Source of the DNA: Narthecium ossifragum
Taxonomy: Eukaryota > Streptophyta > Magnoliopsida > Dioscoreales > Nartheciaceae
Direction of reading: 5' to 3'
Assembly (NCBI GenBank): GCA_963920575.1
Contig: OY986972.1
Span: 14,086,010-14,150,009, forward strand
Length of the DNA: 64,000 nt
A program made the translations under genes and the position numbers. Positions 24,237 to 35,256 of the stretch are shown piece after piece. Numbering within the stretch: the first letter of the stretch is position 1; each line of letters opens with the position of its first letter. The notes below the pieces were generated by a model that worked only from the letters and a program-made list of their open reading frames with translations, ran no database searches and was not told where the DNA came from.

Positions 24237-24611
24237 ATTCATAAGGCGGTTCGTCCGTCTATAAAACAGACGCCAACCCCTTCTTCAATCCCTTTTGAAA
24301 TCCGCCATTCTTGAGCTCAGATTTGGCGAGATTTTGGAGGAGATTAAGGATGATCCTAGGCTCAGCAACGCGGATTGAACCTGCTCTAGTCTACGTAGGG
24401 ATCCTACCTAATTGTTGTTTTGGTTTTTGAGAGTTTTGAGTTTGCCTGTGTTTTCTTTGAGTAGATCTACTTGTATGCATGTTTGGTTTCCGCACAAGTA
24501 CCGGTTTTGGACTCGTGGTCCTTCGTACTACCAGATCCCAGAGTTTTGTGGGATTTGTTTGAGTTTTCCGACGGTATTTTTCCTTCTTCAGTTAGCCAGA
24601 GAACCCAACAG

Positions 24612-24843
24612 GATTGATCATTCTTGGAGAATGGTCGATCATTCTTGGGACGTCATGCCTGGCCCGTGCATGATCGATCAAATGGTGGAGATGGATCGAT
24701 CATCTTCTTGGCAGGCATGGATGGGGTCCCGGGTCACGAAGGTGATCGGTCATCCTGGAGGGATGATTGATCCTTTTTGGCTTGACCAGGATGGAACTTC
24801 TGGTTCACTAAGAAGATCGATCATTTCTTGGAAATGATCGATC
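24612..24843 (+). repeat. GATCGATC dyads downstream of TATA, all spaced 21 bp
   Basis: Four pairs (24612/24633, 24672/24693, 24744/24765, 24815/24836), each spaced exactly 21 bp. Some cores have one substitution. The last pair has perfect 13-base arms, GATCGATCATTTC and GAAATGATCGATC, around TTG. Confidence 0.88.
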
Positions 24844-24976
24844 ATGTTAGTGACAGTATGGTGTTTTCGTTGGTTCTTGCCCGCAGTGCTTTGCATGTAC
24901 CGGTTTTCCTTTATTGCTTTATACCTTGTACATATGTTTAAGCATGTTAGCCGCATATTGAGAGGTAGTGGTGAAC

Positions 24977-24996
24977 CGAGAGAGTAATGACTCTCG
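24977..24996 (+). promoter_or_regulatory. Conserved LTR hairpin
   Basis: Arms CGAGAG and CTCTCG around AGTAATGA. Equivalent hairpins with different but matching arms lie at 18115, 27072, 27144, 30864 and 30939. Confidence 0.7.
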
Positions 24997-26174
24997 AGAT
25001 GTGTAGAACAAACGTGCTGGCGTGCACTGAGGGCATATGTTATCTTGTATTGATAGCCGTGTTTGTCGGGCTTGTTTCCCATTTCTGATTGTTCTCTAGG
25101 AGCTGGCTGGCAGTTGGTGACGTTACCACTACAGCAGTCCTTTGGCTTATTTACCTGTTCACTACCCCCGGCCGGCAAGGCGCCAAGCCCCGACCCTGCT
25201 TTATTTCATCACATGTGTTGCATGCTTACTTATCTTCCTATGTATGTTCATAGCATACATATGATTGTGCATTAGATGCATAAGGTTAGGGCGTGGGCGA
25301 TTTGTAGTGCCGTCGTCCCGTGGTTTTGGAAGCTCAGATTTAGCCCTAGGATCGTAGCTGGATAGCAGGGTCCAGGTTTGAATGGTTGTGTTCAGTCGAA
25401 TTTGATGATAATCCTAGATGACTTGAACACCTGTTGATCTAGGTTTTAGAGGACGTGTCGGCCTCGACCCGGGGTCTGAGGTGTAGCCCATATCCGGTTC
25501 TCTTTGTCGCTTAAGTAGAGGGTGTGCCTACTCAGCGGTATCGGTTCCCGCCTAGCAGTGCCGGTTTCCTGCTTGTGAGATGGTAGTGTTGGTTTCCTAT
25601 CTCGCTGAGGGTGACCCAGTATGTGACCAGCTTGGCTGGAAGAACATGACTGAGGACCCTCAGGGATACGTGGTGGGGTTATGGGGCCCATGTATACACC
25701 CAGGCCTTGCTTGAGGGTGACACTGTTGTGTTCCCTCTTCCTTGTGTGCGTTGTAGTATAGTTTTCCTGCTGAGATTAGTTGCTCTTTCGTACCGGGGAT
25801 GCGTTTCACCGGTGCAGGCGTTAACTCCTCTTCTGTGGCCACTACCGGGCAGGTGTTTGGCGCCGCGGTGGTGTCTGACAGAGTTCGAGGAGTAGTGATC
25901 ATCTGTTTACCTTTTGTTAGAGTCAGTCTCCTATGGGAGTATGAATGTATAACTAATTTCCCCTCTTCGAGGATTTAGAGACTTGAATTATTTGGGTTTG
26001 TATCTTTTGTATTGATGTTTATGTAATTGTTCTACTTAAATTGAGCGTGCTTGAGGCCTGCTTAGGGAAACCAGTAGATTAAAGGGAACACTCGTCAAAA
26101 TTTCTGTAGTTGGTTAGGTTCAGGTTCGTGTCCCCCGGCCCGATTGGGCTTTCGCAGATCGGGGCGTGACAAGT

Positions 26175-26186
26175 TGGTATCAGAGC
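26175..26186 (+). promoter_or_regulatory. Primer binding site, initiator tRNA-Met type
   Basis: TGGTATCAGAGC lies three bases after the LTR end, the standard minus-strand priming site of many plant Gypsy and Copia elements. Confidence 0.92.
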
Positions 26187-26234
26187 ATACGCTGTAGGTC
26201 TCAGGGATAGGATAAGGATTCGGTTGAGATTGAG

Positions 26235-28402
26235 TGTCGCGCCCCGACCCACAGAGCGCGACCGGGCCGGGGGCGCGAGGGGGAGAGAACCTACAACCAC
26301 AGCCTCAACTGGCGGAAACAGTTGAGACTAAAGCCCAGCTGGCGGAAACAGCTGGACGGCACAGAGAAAGAGCGGAAGCAAGCTAACTAAACAACTATTA
26401 ACATTTATTACAAACCAGCAATAAAAAGTTAACAGGGTTTAGTACAACAGCTACAAGGGATCGCAATCCCCAAAAAGAAACACAACACCCACCGGGGTCT
26501 CCGCGAACGCACAGACGAACCCGTCCTGACCCTCAGACATGGTCAGGATCCGGAGCGCTGGCTCGAGACGACCGAGGGGGTAACACTGGGACAGAGCGGC
26601 CACCTGCACCAGCAACAAACACAGTCCAGGTAGGCATGAGCTACAGCTCAGCAGGGTCCTGCTCAACAACTCCCACAAACAAGGGTAAAGCAACCGGACA
26701 CACTCTGATGCCAAGTACCGAGGCTTGCCAAGGATCCCACAATCCCATCAATAACCCGAAGGGTTCCTGTCCTAGGTGCGTATCTCCGATAACGCCACTG
26801 CTCAGGGGTGGGCAACTCCGACATTCCCTGACACAGGGTGGACACGACGCATCCAGTAGGACCCCCTTCTCCAAGAGGGATCTCCGCACTTGGCGGAACA
26901 ACCGAAGTTAAGACTACCATCACTCAGTACTCTAAGCAGCAGAGTCAACACCCACCCAACCTACCCTAGCATGTCTAATGCACAGGAAAACAGGGCAGGA
27001 TAAGTATGATAAAGCTGTAAACAACCAACACAACAAGGGCACACCCTCGGCCCATTTATACTAAACACTCTCGAGGGTCATGACTCCCTCGGTTCACCAC
27101 AAAGCGGTAAGGGCATACCGTCAGCCCATTTATTCTACACAACCCGAGATGCATCACTCTCTCGGTTCAACCACAAAGCGATAAGCATACATGCATAGCT
27201 CATTACAGGATAAACCCCGAGGGTAAAACTGTAAAAACCACTTGCATGCGAAGCCCCGCGGGCAAAACAACATTTAAACAAGTAAAAACCCTCCGTGCAC
27301 TGAAGGAGATCGATCTCCTATAGCATGGAGATCGATCTTCCTCGAGGCTAGAGCACCCGTCCTGGTCACCCCCACGAGATCGATCTCCACCCATATGAAG
27401 ATCGATCTTGTAGGTGACGTGGACGCAAACCGCACAAGCACCAGCCGCCAAGAGATCGATCTCCCTCCCAGGGAGATCGCTCTCGCTCGGGCGGGCTGGG
27501 CCACCCCGACCAAGATCGATCTCTTTCCAAGAGATCGATCATGATTCGGTCGCGCCGGCGGCCGGACGGCGAGGAACACCGCCAGAAACCGCCACCATAC
27601 CTCACCAAACTAGGTGGGCCGGTAGATCTCAGTGCCACGAAGCTACTCAAGGCTTCAAAACCGGGAAAGAACAACTCCACAAGGAGATCCAAGCAAAACA
27701 AAACCCGGATTCAAAACCCTCAAATAGCCGGAGTTTTAGAAGAAGAACCCTACCTCTTCAACGCAGCTTCGATCCACAAGTCCTACCCCAGGACCTTCCT
27801 CGCCTTGCCACGAACCCAACGAGCCTTCAAGCTCCCGGAGAGGCGGCCGGAGGAGGAAGAACGGCGAGTGAAAGCTCTCAGCCGGAACAGGGGAAAGCAG
27901 AGCCGCGAGGAAGAAGAAGAGAAGAAGGGGAAGAAAGGAAGGGGGAAGGGGCGGGTAAGGCCGGGGGAAAGCCGGCGAAGGCGGGGAAAAGCTGGGGGAG
28001 GGGAGGGAAAGTCTTCCCTCCCCTGACAGGGGAAGCGACGGCCACCGCGGTGGCCGTCCTTCGAAAGCCACCGACAGAGACTTCCAGGCACAGGGAGATC
28101 GATCTTCATGGACATGGAGATCGATCTTCCTCGCCCAGAACGGCGACCACTAGGCACAGAGAGATCGATCTTCACCCCCATGGAGATCGATCTCCCTTGC
28201 CCAAAACGGAAACCTTGGGCTGAAACACAAGCCCAAGCACAGGACTTCCGACTCAGGGTCCACCTAACCTTTCTAACAAACACAAGCACCAAACAAGGTC
28301 TGTGTGTGCACAACCAGTGTGAAACGACCGCCAAGGCGCAATTTCCCAAATTGCCCTTGGGGTAAACAGCAAACCACAGGGATGGAGGGGCAGGTCCTCA
28401 CA
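26235..28402 (-). mobile_element. Solo LTR, chromovirus type, target duplication TTGAG
   Basis: It starts TGTCGCGCCCC, ends GGTCCTCACA, and is flanked by TTGAG at 26230-26234 and 28403-28407. Its 2168 bp contain two tandem copies of the covarying hairpin unit (27072-27091, 27144-27165). GATC dyads lie at 27308/27330, 27378/27400, 27454/27475, 27514/27533, 28097/28119 and 28163/28185. It sits only 48 bp after the primer site, inside the untranslated leader of the host element. Reading frames of up to 269 codons inside it follow purine-rich sequence and are not genes. Confidence 0.92.
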
Positions 28403-28545
28403 TTGAGCGTGGGGTGGGATAGTTCTATGTCTAGAACATTTGTGCATGCACTTTTATGATGTGTTGTGCTTTTGTTTTTTGGTTGTGCTTCTTTGCTTTG
28501 TAGTTTCTAACGAGTGGACATTCGTTGTTCTTGGTGATGTCACAG

Positions 28546-29723
28546 ATGTCGGGAGCTCGAGGCCGACCTTCGATTGTTGGTCGAGGTGGGGCACGACCCG
28601 GTAGACACACCCGACCAGACATGGAGGTTGCTGTTATGGTGGTCCGACCTAGGTGGGATGCGCCATCACTAGTGACAGTTTCGGTCGAACAAGAGGAGGC
28701 CTTTCTCGTCGAGGAACGGGTCCTCGCTTCTGTCGACGGGTGGACCGCTGCGGCAGTCATGATGGATTTTCAGCGACTGAACCCCCCTAGGTTCAATGGT
28801 GAGACTGGAGATTCGACTGCAGCGGACGGCAGGCTCAGGGGAGTCACACGCGTCCTAGATGGTCTCTTCGACGGGGATGACCAGATCAGGGTCACACTCG
28901 CGGCGTTATAGTTGGACGTAGACGCGCTTGACTGGTGGTGCTCCGCCCAACATACCAGTGACGGAGAAGAGCCGCTGTGGGAGGAGTTCCGGGCAATTTT
29001 CTTCGATGTGCACTTTTCGGAGAGTACATGTGGTACCCTATCCCCCGAGTACCAGTCCCTCCTCTAGGGTACTCACTCCGTTCAACAGTATGTCACCCGG
29101 TTCACACATCTGGTCCATTTTGCGGGAGCAGTGGCAGGAGATCCGACAGCCAGGGCACGACAGTTTGAGTGGAGACTCCGACCGGAGATCATTTGACAGA
29201 TATGTTCCCACCGCTTCCAGACGTACGCAGTAGTTCTGGACAATGTCTTAGTAGTGGAGGCGCAGTTACAGGATGAGAGGTGCAGGGCAGGCCCACCGGG
29301 GTTCTCTACGAGCTTACCGCAGAGACCCCAGGGCAGAGGGGGGTTCGGTAGAGGGTAGCAGCGGTGTCTGCGACCCTTCTAGCAGCAGTGGCGGCACCCT
29401 TAGTAGTATCAGCCGCAATTGCTGAGTCCAGTAGGGTAGTTTCTCCTGACAGTCGGGCTGTCGGGGCAGGCTCCGTTAGGGGGAGGCGGGGGCCAGCATC
29501 CTGATGGCGCATCAGTCACATGCTACCAGTGTGGGCAGCAATGACAATTCCGTGCAGACTGTCACCTATGAGGAGCGTGAGGCACTATTCTGCAAGGCAG
29601 TAGAGACAGAGGGTCCTGTTCTTGGTAGGGGAGCAGTGGTGGACGCGGGATCAGGCGCTGGACCGAGTCACCCCAGAAGTGGAGGTGGTCGGCGAGGTCG
29701 TGTGTTTGCTCTCCCAGAGCGTA
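28546..29723 (+). pseudogene. gag of the chromovirus-like element, broken
   Basis: Gag forms the particle that packages element RNA. The likely start is the ATG at 28546 (MSGARGRPS), preceded by CACAG, which could be a splice acceptor; an in-frame ATG at 28537 is the alternative. The capsid-like part includes MDFQRLNPPRFNGETGD and, after a stop at about 28909, WWCSAQHTSDGEEPLWEEF and RFTHLVHFAGAVAGDPTARA. Stops and frameshifts recur. A zinc-knuckle region with CYQCGQQ-like residues near 29520 is degraded. The solo LTR at 29724 interrupts its C-terminal GRVFALPER. Confidence 0.8.
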
Positions 29724-32095
29724 TGTGAGGACATGTCCCTCTATTCCTGTGGCTCGTTGTTGACCACAAGGGCAATTTGGTAAATTACACCTTGTCAGTT
29801 TGTTTCACACCCGCGCGTGCACACACTGACCTTGATTGTGTATGTGTTTGAATAGAATAGCTAGGTGAACCCGGGTTCAAAAGATCCGGAATTGGGCTTG
29901 AGTTTCGCCCAATTCTGATTCCCTGTGCAGGTTCAATCTATCCAAGCTCCACTTTGGATTGATCCAGGATGCACTAGGGAGTGGTGGCCGCCAGTGGAGT
30001 TTGGATCAATCCAAGGTGAAGTTTGGATCGATCCAACTCGAACTGGAGTGTCCGTATAAGAGCGGACGCGATACTTCCTTTCTCTTTTCCTTTCCGATTC
30101 CGCTGCGATTGGGCTCAGATCCGACGAAATCTTGAGAGGACTTAGGAAGATCCAAGGCTTGGCTTAATGGATTGAAGTAGCTCTTGTCGAGGTAGGGTTT
30201 CTACCTACGGATTTGGTTGAGTTTTTCTCGTGTTCTTCGTCGTTATCGCCGAATTCGAGTTTGTTTTAAGTAGATCTCCATGTATAAGTGATGGTTTCCG
30301 GTTTTGAAGCCATGAGTAGCTTCGTGAGCATCAGATCTACAAACCCACCAAGTTTGGTGAAGTTTGGATTGGTTTTTCGGCCGTGATCACTGTCGAAAGT
30401 TGGCCGGAGGGCCGGTTGGGATCGATCAAATTGGATATTGGATTGATCTAAGTTGCACTCAAGGTGGTCTGTTCACTGGTGGAAGTTGGATCGATCCATG
30501 GGTATGTTGAATCAATCAGTGTCTCCCAAGGACAGTGTTTGAGGGTAACAGAGAATGGCTTTCTTGGTTTTTCCGAGTCGGATAGATCCAAGGGCAAGTT
30601 GGATCGATCTGAGGGCAAGTCGGATCGATCCAAGGGAAAGTTGGATTGATCCGAGGGCAAGTCGGATCGATCCATGGGTATGTTGGATCGATCCGACGTG
30701 CACCAGAATGCGTTTTTGGGGTTGTTTTGCCCGCGGTGCTTCGTTTGTATGTGGTTTTGGCGGTTTTGCCAGCGGTGCTTGCCATGATAGTTTGTTTACC
30801 ACTTTAATGGCATGTTTAGTGATATTGCTATAAACTACTGTCTGTTACATCTTTGTGGTTGAACCGGGAGAGTGATGACTCCCGGGATTGTGTAGAATAA
30901 ATGGGCTGACTGTATGCCCTTTAACGCTTTGTGGTTAACCGAGGGAGTCACGACCCTCGGGAATGTTTAGTATAAATGGGCCGAAGGTGAGCCCTTGATT
31001 GTTGCCTGTTTATACTGTTGTATTGCCTAGCTTCCTTGTGCATTAGCGGCATGTTAGGCTAGGCGTGGGCGGTGGTTGACCGCCGATCCGGGGCTCTCGG
31101 GTAGCCCGGATCTAGCTCTAGGACCGAAGCAGGGTAGCGAGGCCTAGGGTTTGACTGTAGCACTGTTAATCTGATGTTCAGGTTTGTTCCTTGTACTCAT
31201 GTATCAATTGCTAAGAGGTGGATGCCGTTACCCCGACATGTGTCATCATTCTTGGTATCCAGCATGGGTAAGGGAATTCTACATGTGCTGAGGTTCTCCT
31301 TGTTGTGGCGGGAGAGGGTTACATGGACAGGAACTCTGGGGGTATCGATGGGATTTATGGGCTCCTTGGCAAGCCTTAGCTTTTGATTTGGAGTCTAGAG
31401 GTCATGTTAGCCCTGTTGCTTTGAGTGTTGAGAGTTGGTTGTCATAACCTCGGTTGTTCCGCCAAGTGTGGAGGTCCCGCTTGGAGAGGGGTGTCCTGCT
31501 GGTATCGTCATGTCCACCCTGTGTCAGGGATTGTTGGAGGTGGTCCGTCCTTGAACAGTGGCTGTCGGAGAGACGTACTTGGATAGGTACCCTTTGGGTT
31601 ATTGACGGGATTTATGGGTTCCTTGGCAGGCCTCAGTACTTGGCACAGAGTTAGTACTATTGTTGTTGCCTTCCTTGTGCGTGTCGTAGAGTAGAACCCT
31701 GCTGAGCTTTTGCTCATTCCTACCTAGGATGCGGTTTTTGCAGGTGCAGGTACCAGCTCTCCTTCTGTGGGCCTCGGTTGCTCATCCTGTGGCGGCGCGT
31801 CGACATCAGGACATGTTTGAGGGTCAAGATGGCTTCTGCTGTGTTTTTCGGGAGACTACCGATGATGTAACTTTTTGAGGTTTATAATATCTTTTGTACT
31901 TGAGTACTGTTATATGTAAATCTTGATGTAACTCTGATATATGTACAGTTTTGAATTGTGATAGAATAGTAGTTGTTAGAATTACTTTTGCTCTCTGTTT
32001 TGTTTGTAACTGTTTTCGCCAGTTCATGTTAGTAGATGTAGGAACCCCCCCCTTGTGTCCCGGTCTGGATGGGTTTTCTGGGCCGGGGCACGACA
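29724..32095 (+). mobile_element. Solo LTR, chromovirus type, target duplication GCGTA
   Basis: It starts TGTGAGGACATG, ends GGGGCACGACA, and is flanked by GCGTA at 29719-29723 and 32096-32100. It is 2372 bp long. It has a TATAAG box near 30055, an upstream dyad at 30004/30026, a regular 21-bp array at 30420-30693, the GGTAG/CTACC inverted repeat at 30191-30205, and two hairpins (30864-30885, 30939-30960). It landed inside gag, and the host frame picks up again directly after it. Confidence 0.92.
30420..30693 (+). repeat. GATCGATC array with strict 21-bp period
   Basis: Pairs at 30420/30441 and 30489/30510, then six cores at 30581, 30602, 30623, 30644, 30665 and 30686, every step being 21 bp. 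Four of the last six are perfect GATCGATC; the other two have one substitution. Intervening sequence alternates around CAAGGGCAAG and GAGGGCAAG. Confidence 0.92.
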
Positions 32096-32100
32096 GCGTA

Positions 32101-35100
32101 AGCAGCCGGACACAATACAGCTGTACCAGCAGGCCGCAGCAGAGCCATCCGTATTCAGAGGTATCTTTCAGCTTTCTAGTTCCTTAGTAGATGTACTGAT
32201 AGATTCCGGAGCGTCTCATTCCTACATTGCTAGCATGTGTGTGGCATTGCTAGGATTAGAGATGGGTGGGCTAGAGATGGCGCAGTCAGTGGACCCACCG
32301 ATCGGCGGGACAGTCAGTGTAGACCAGGCATGTCGATCGTGTTCGTTGGAGGTTGAAGGCATTTGTGTCTGTCTAGACCTGCAGGTGCTAGACATGACTG
32401 GCTTTGATGTGATACTCGGTATTGACTGATTAGCAGCATACCGAGCGGTCATCGACTGTGGTCGCCGAAGGGTGGTCGCTTGGATGCCCGATGGGACCCG
32501 GTTTGTGTTGTTGGGGGATCGGTTCTCAACCAATTCCTTTGCTTGCAGTGTGGGAAGGCGTGGCGGCGAGCTTTCAGCCATGCCGGCCAGCCTGTCCCTG
32601 TTGGGTTCAGAGGGAGTGCAGCAAAGCAGTTTTCCCAGGATCGTGTGCAACTTTGCAGACGTGTTTCCCGGGAAGTTCTCGGGGCCGAGAGGTTGATTTT
32701 GAGATCGATCTAGTGCCAGACACCACACCGATCTCCCTTCCAGCCTTCAGGATGGTGCTAGCAGAGCAGAACGAGTTGAGGACTCAGTTGGATGAGTTGA
32801 CGAGCAGCGGGTTCATCCGTCCCAACGTATCTCCCTGGGGAGCTCTAGTGTTGTTCGCGAAGAAGAAGGATGGTACGCTTTGACTTTGCATAGACTACAT
32901 ACGGCTCAACAGAGTGATGGCGAGGAACAGGTATTCGATATCGTAGATAGACGACTTGTTCGACCAATTGTGAGGATCGTCGGTGTTATCGAAGATCAAC
33001 CCCCAGATAGACTACCACTAGTTGATAGTTAAGGATTGCGAAATCCCGAAGGCGGCTTTCCGGACTCGGTACGACCTGTACGAGTTCGTAGTGATGCTGT
33101 TTGGGCTGACGAACGCATCAGATCCATGAATGCTACTGGTGCGTTCGTGGTAGTGTTTGTCGATGCAAACTCTAGCGGTCATCGACCTGTACGAGTTCGT
33201 AGTGATGCTGTTTGAGCTGACATTTTGTTCTACTCATGATCAGACGAGGAGCATGAGCGATATTTGTCAACAGTGTCGCAGCTACTTCAGGAGCATTGGC
33301 TATATGCCAAGACATCCAAGTGCGAGTTCTGGCTTACACAGGTGGGATTCCTTAAACACGTATTGTTCGCAGCAGGGATCTCAGTCGACCCCGCCAAGGT
33401 CGAGGCAGTGGTACAGTGGCAGAGACCAAGGACAGTGTTCGAGGTCCGTAGTTTCCTAGGCCGGGCAGCATACTACAAGAGGTTCGTGCGGGACTTCTCC
33501 ATAGTTGCCGGATCGATGACTAAACTGACACAGAAGGCCGTCCCGTTCGTGTGGGATGATGCTTGTATGCAAGCCTTTCTGGAGCTGAGGAAAAAATTGA
33601 CTAGTACACCAGTGTTGATCGTTCCCGAGCGTGGTGTAGGTTACGATGTCTACTGTGACACCAGCGGTGAGGGTTTGGGATGTTTCCTCATACACGATGG
33701 ATACGTAGTTGCCTATGGTTCTCATCAGCTGAAGAACCATGAGAGGAACTACCCGACCCATGACTTAGAGCTTGCAGTTGTGGTCTTCGCCCTGAAGATA
33801 TGGTTGCATTACCTCTATGGCAAGAAGTTCTCAGTCTTCTTGGACCATAAAAGTTTGAGGCACATTTTCACCCAACATGACATCAACCTGAGGCAGCCAC
33901 GCTGGATGGAGCTACTAGAGGACTACGACTTCAGTTTGCATTATCATCTGAGTAAGGCAAACATCATGGCGGACGCACTGAGCAGACAAGCAAGAGAGAC
34001 CAGACCAGCAGTGGCATGGCTATCAGCACGGCAGTGGCAGACATTAGAGACAGTGGGCATATTGGGACTTGAGTTCGAGGATCATGGTTCCAACAACTTC
34101 CTCTACACAGTGCAGAGTACGCCAGCAGTTCTAGCCATAGAGATAGAGGCACAGCGCAGTGATGCAGAACTCGAGGAGTTGTGCACATCAGCAGGCACGG
34201 AGGGCGCGGGTGGGTACTGGACAATTTCATCAGACGGAGGGCTACGATTCAGAGACAGACTAGCGGTTCCGGCAGATCTAGTTAAGTGAGAGGACGTCCT
34301 AGGAGAGTTTCATCACTCTCATTTTACAGTTCATCCCGGGGGCACCAAGATGTACCAGGACTTGCGGCGGCAGTTCTGGTGATGCGGGATGAAGTGGGTT
34401 GTGACAGAGTTCGTATCACGCTGCCTTACCTATCAAAACGTCAAGGCAGAGCACCAACGAACTCCAGGGTAACTTCAGCCCCTTCCACTTGCTGAGTGGA
34501 AGTGGGAGCACATCACGATGGACTTCGTGACCGGGCTACCGAGATCTCCTAGGGGGAATGACGCGATTTTGGTCAATGTTGATTGATTGACCAAATCGGT
34601 GCACTTCCTACCTATGCGGATGACAGACTCGACAGACATGTTAGACAGTCTATACGTCAAAGAGGTAGTTAGACTACACGGAGTTCCAGTATCTATAGTA
34701 TCAGACCATGACCCCAGGTTCACCAACAGGTTCTGACGAGGTTTTCAGGAGGTAGTTGGCACACTCCTAACTTTTAGTACGACATTTAATCCGCAGACAG
34801 ACGGGCAGTTAGGGCGGACGATCCATATCTTAGAGGACTTGCTGAGGGCATGTCTCCTTGATGCTGGAGGCAGATGGGAGGAGCACGTTCCCTTGGTGGA
34901 GTTCGCCTACAACAACAGCTACTAGTCCAGTCTTTGAGTAGCACCTTTCGAGACATTGTACGGTAGGCCGTGTCGTTCCCAGTGTGCTGGATAGAGGTTG
35001 GAGAGGCGTCACTCACCGGTCCAGACATCGTCAAACGGTCGTCATAGAGACTAGTGCATATCGGGCAGAGACTTCTGACGGCTTAGAGCCGGTAGAAGAT

Positions 35101-35256
35101 TTATGCATATCAGAGGCGACGACCGCTAGAGTTTGCAGTCGGTGACAGAGTGTTCCTACGAGCATTGCCGTACAGAGGATCAGTCAGGTTTGGCAGAGGT
35201 GGTAAGTTGGCACGGAGGTTTGTCGGGCCGTTCGAGATCCAAAAGAGGATTGGCGA
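32101..35256 (+). pseudogene. pol of the chromovirus-like element: protease, RT, RNase H, integrase
   Basis: Protease keeps VLIDSGASHSYI near 32190. Reverse transcriptase starts near 32695 ([19 protein letters not shown], then [15 protein letters not shown]) but carries stops. It has lost the YxDD region, replaced by a 39-bp duplication (33072-33110 copied at 33183-33221). RNase H is open from about 33600 ([21 protein letters not shown]). Integrase follows in several frames ([35 protein letters not shown]); the catalytic Glu expected after PQTDGQ is Gly. The frame is cut at 35256 by the aberrant insertion and continues at 38510. It cannot transpose by itself. Confidence 0.9.

Larger units (their letters stand above)
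23933..26171 (+). mobile_element. 5' LTR of the chromovirus-like element, 5'-truncated
   Basis: It ends GGGGCGTGACA immediately before the primer site. Its first bases correspond to about position 60 of complete family members, which start TGTGAGGACC. A TATAAAA box is at 24260-24266. GATCGATC dyads flank it upstream (24141-24236) and downstream (24612-24843). The inverted repeat GTAGG/CCTAC is at 24395-24407 and a covarying hairpin at 24977-24996. Confidence 0.85.

Noticed and set aside
24412..24837. 141-codon open frame downstream of a TATA box
   Set aside because: It follows the GATC array in the LTR and has no conserved counterpart in other LTR copies.
27414..28223. 269-codon open frame
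   Set aside because: It lies in a solo LTR, in the orientation opposite to transcription, over purine-rich leader sequence with no domain.
30420..30693. Regular repeat array resembling a CRISPR
   Set aside because: The repeated core is only 8 bases and palindromic, spacers are 13 bases and related to each other, and the context is a plant LTR.
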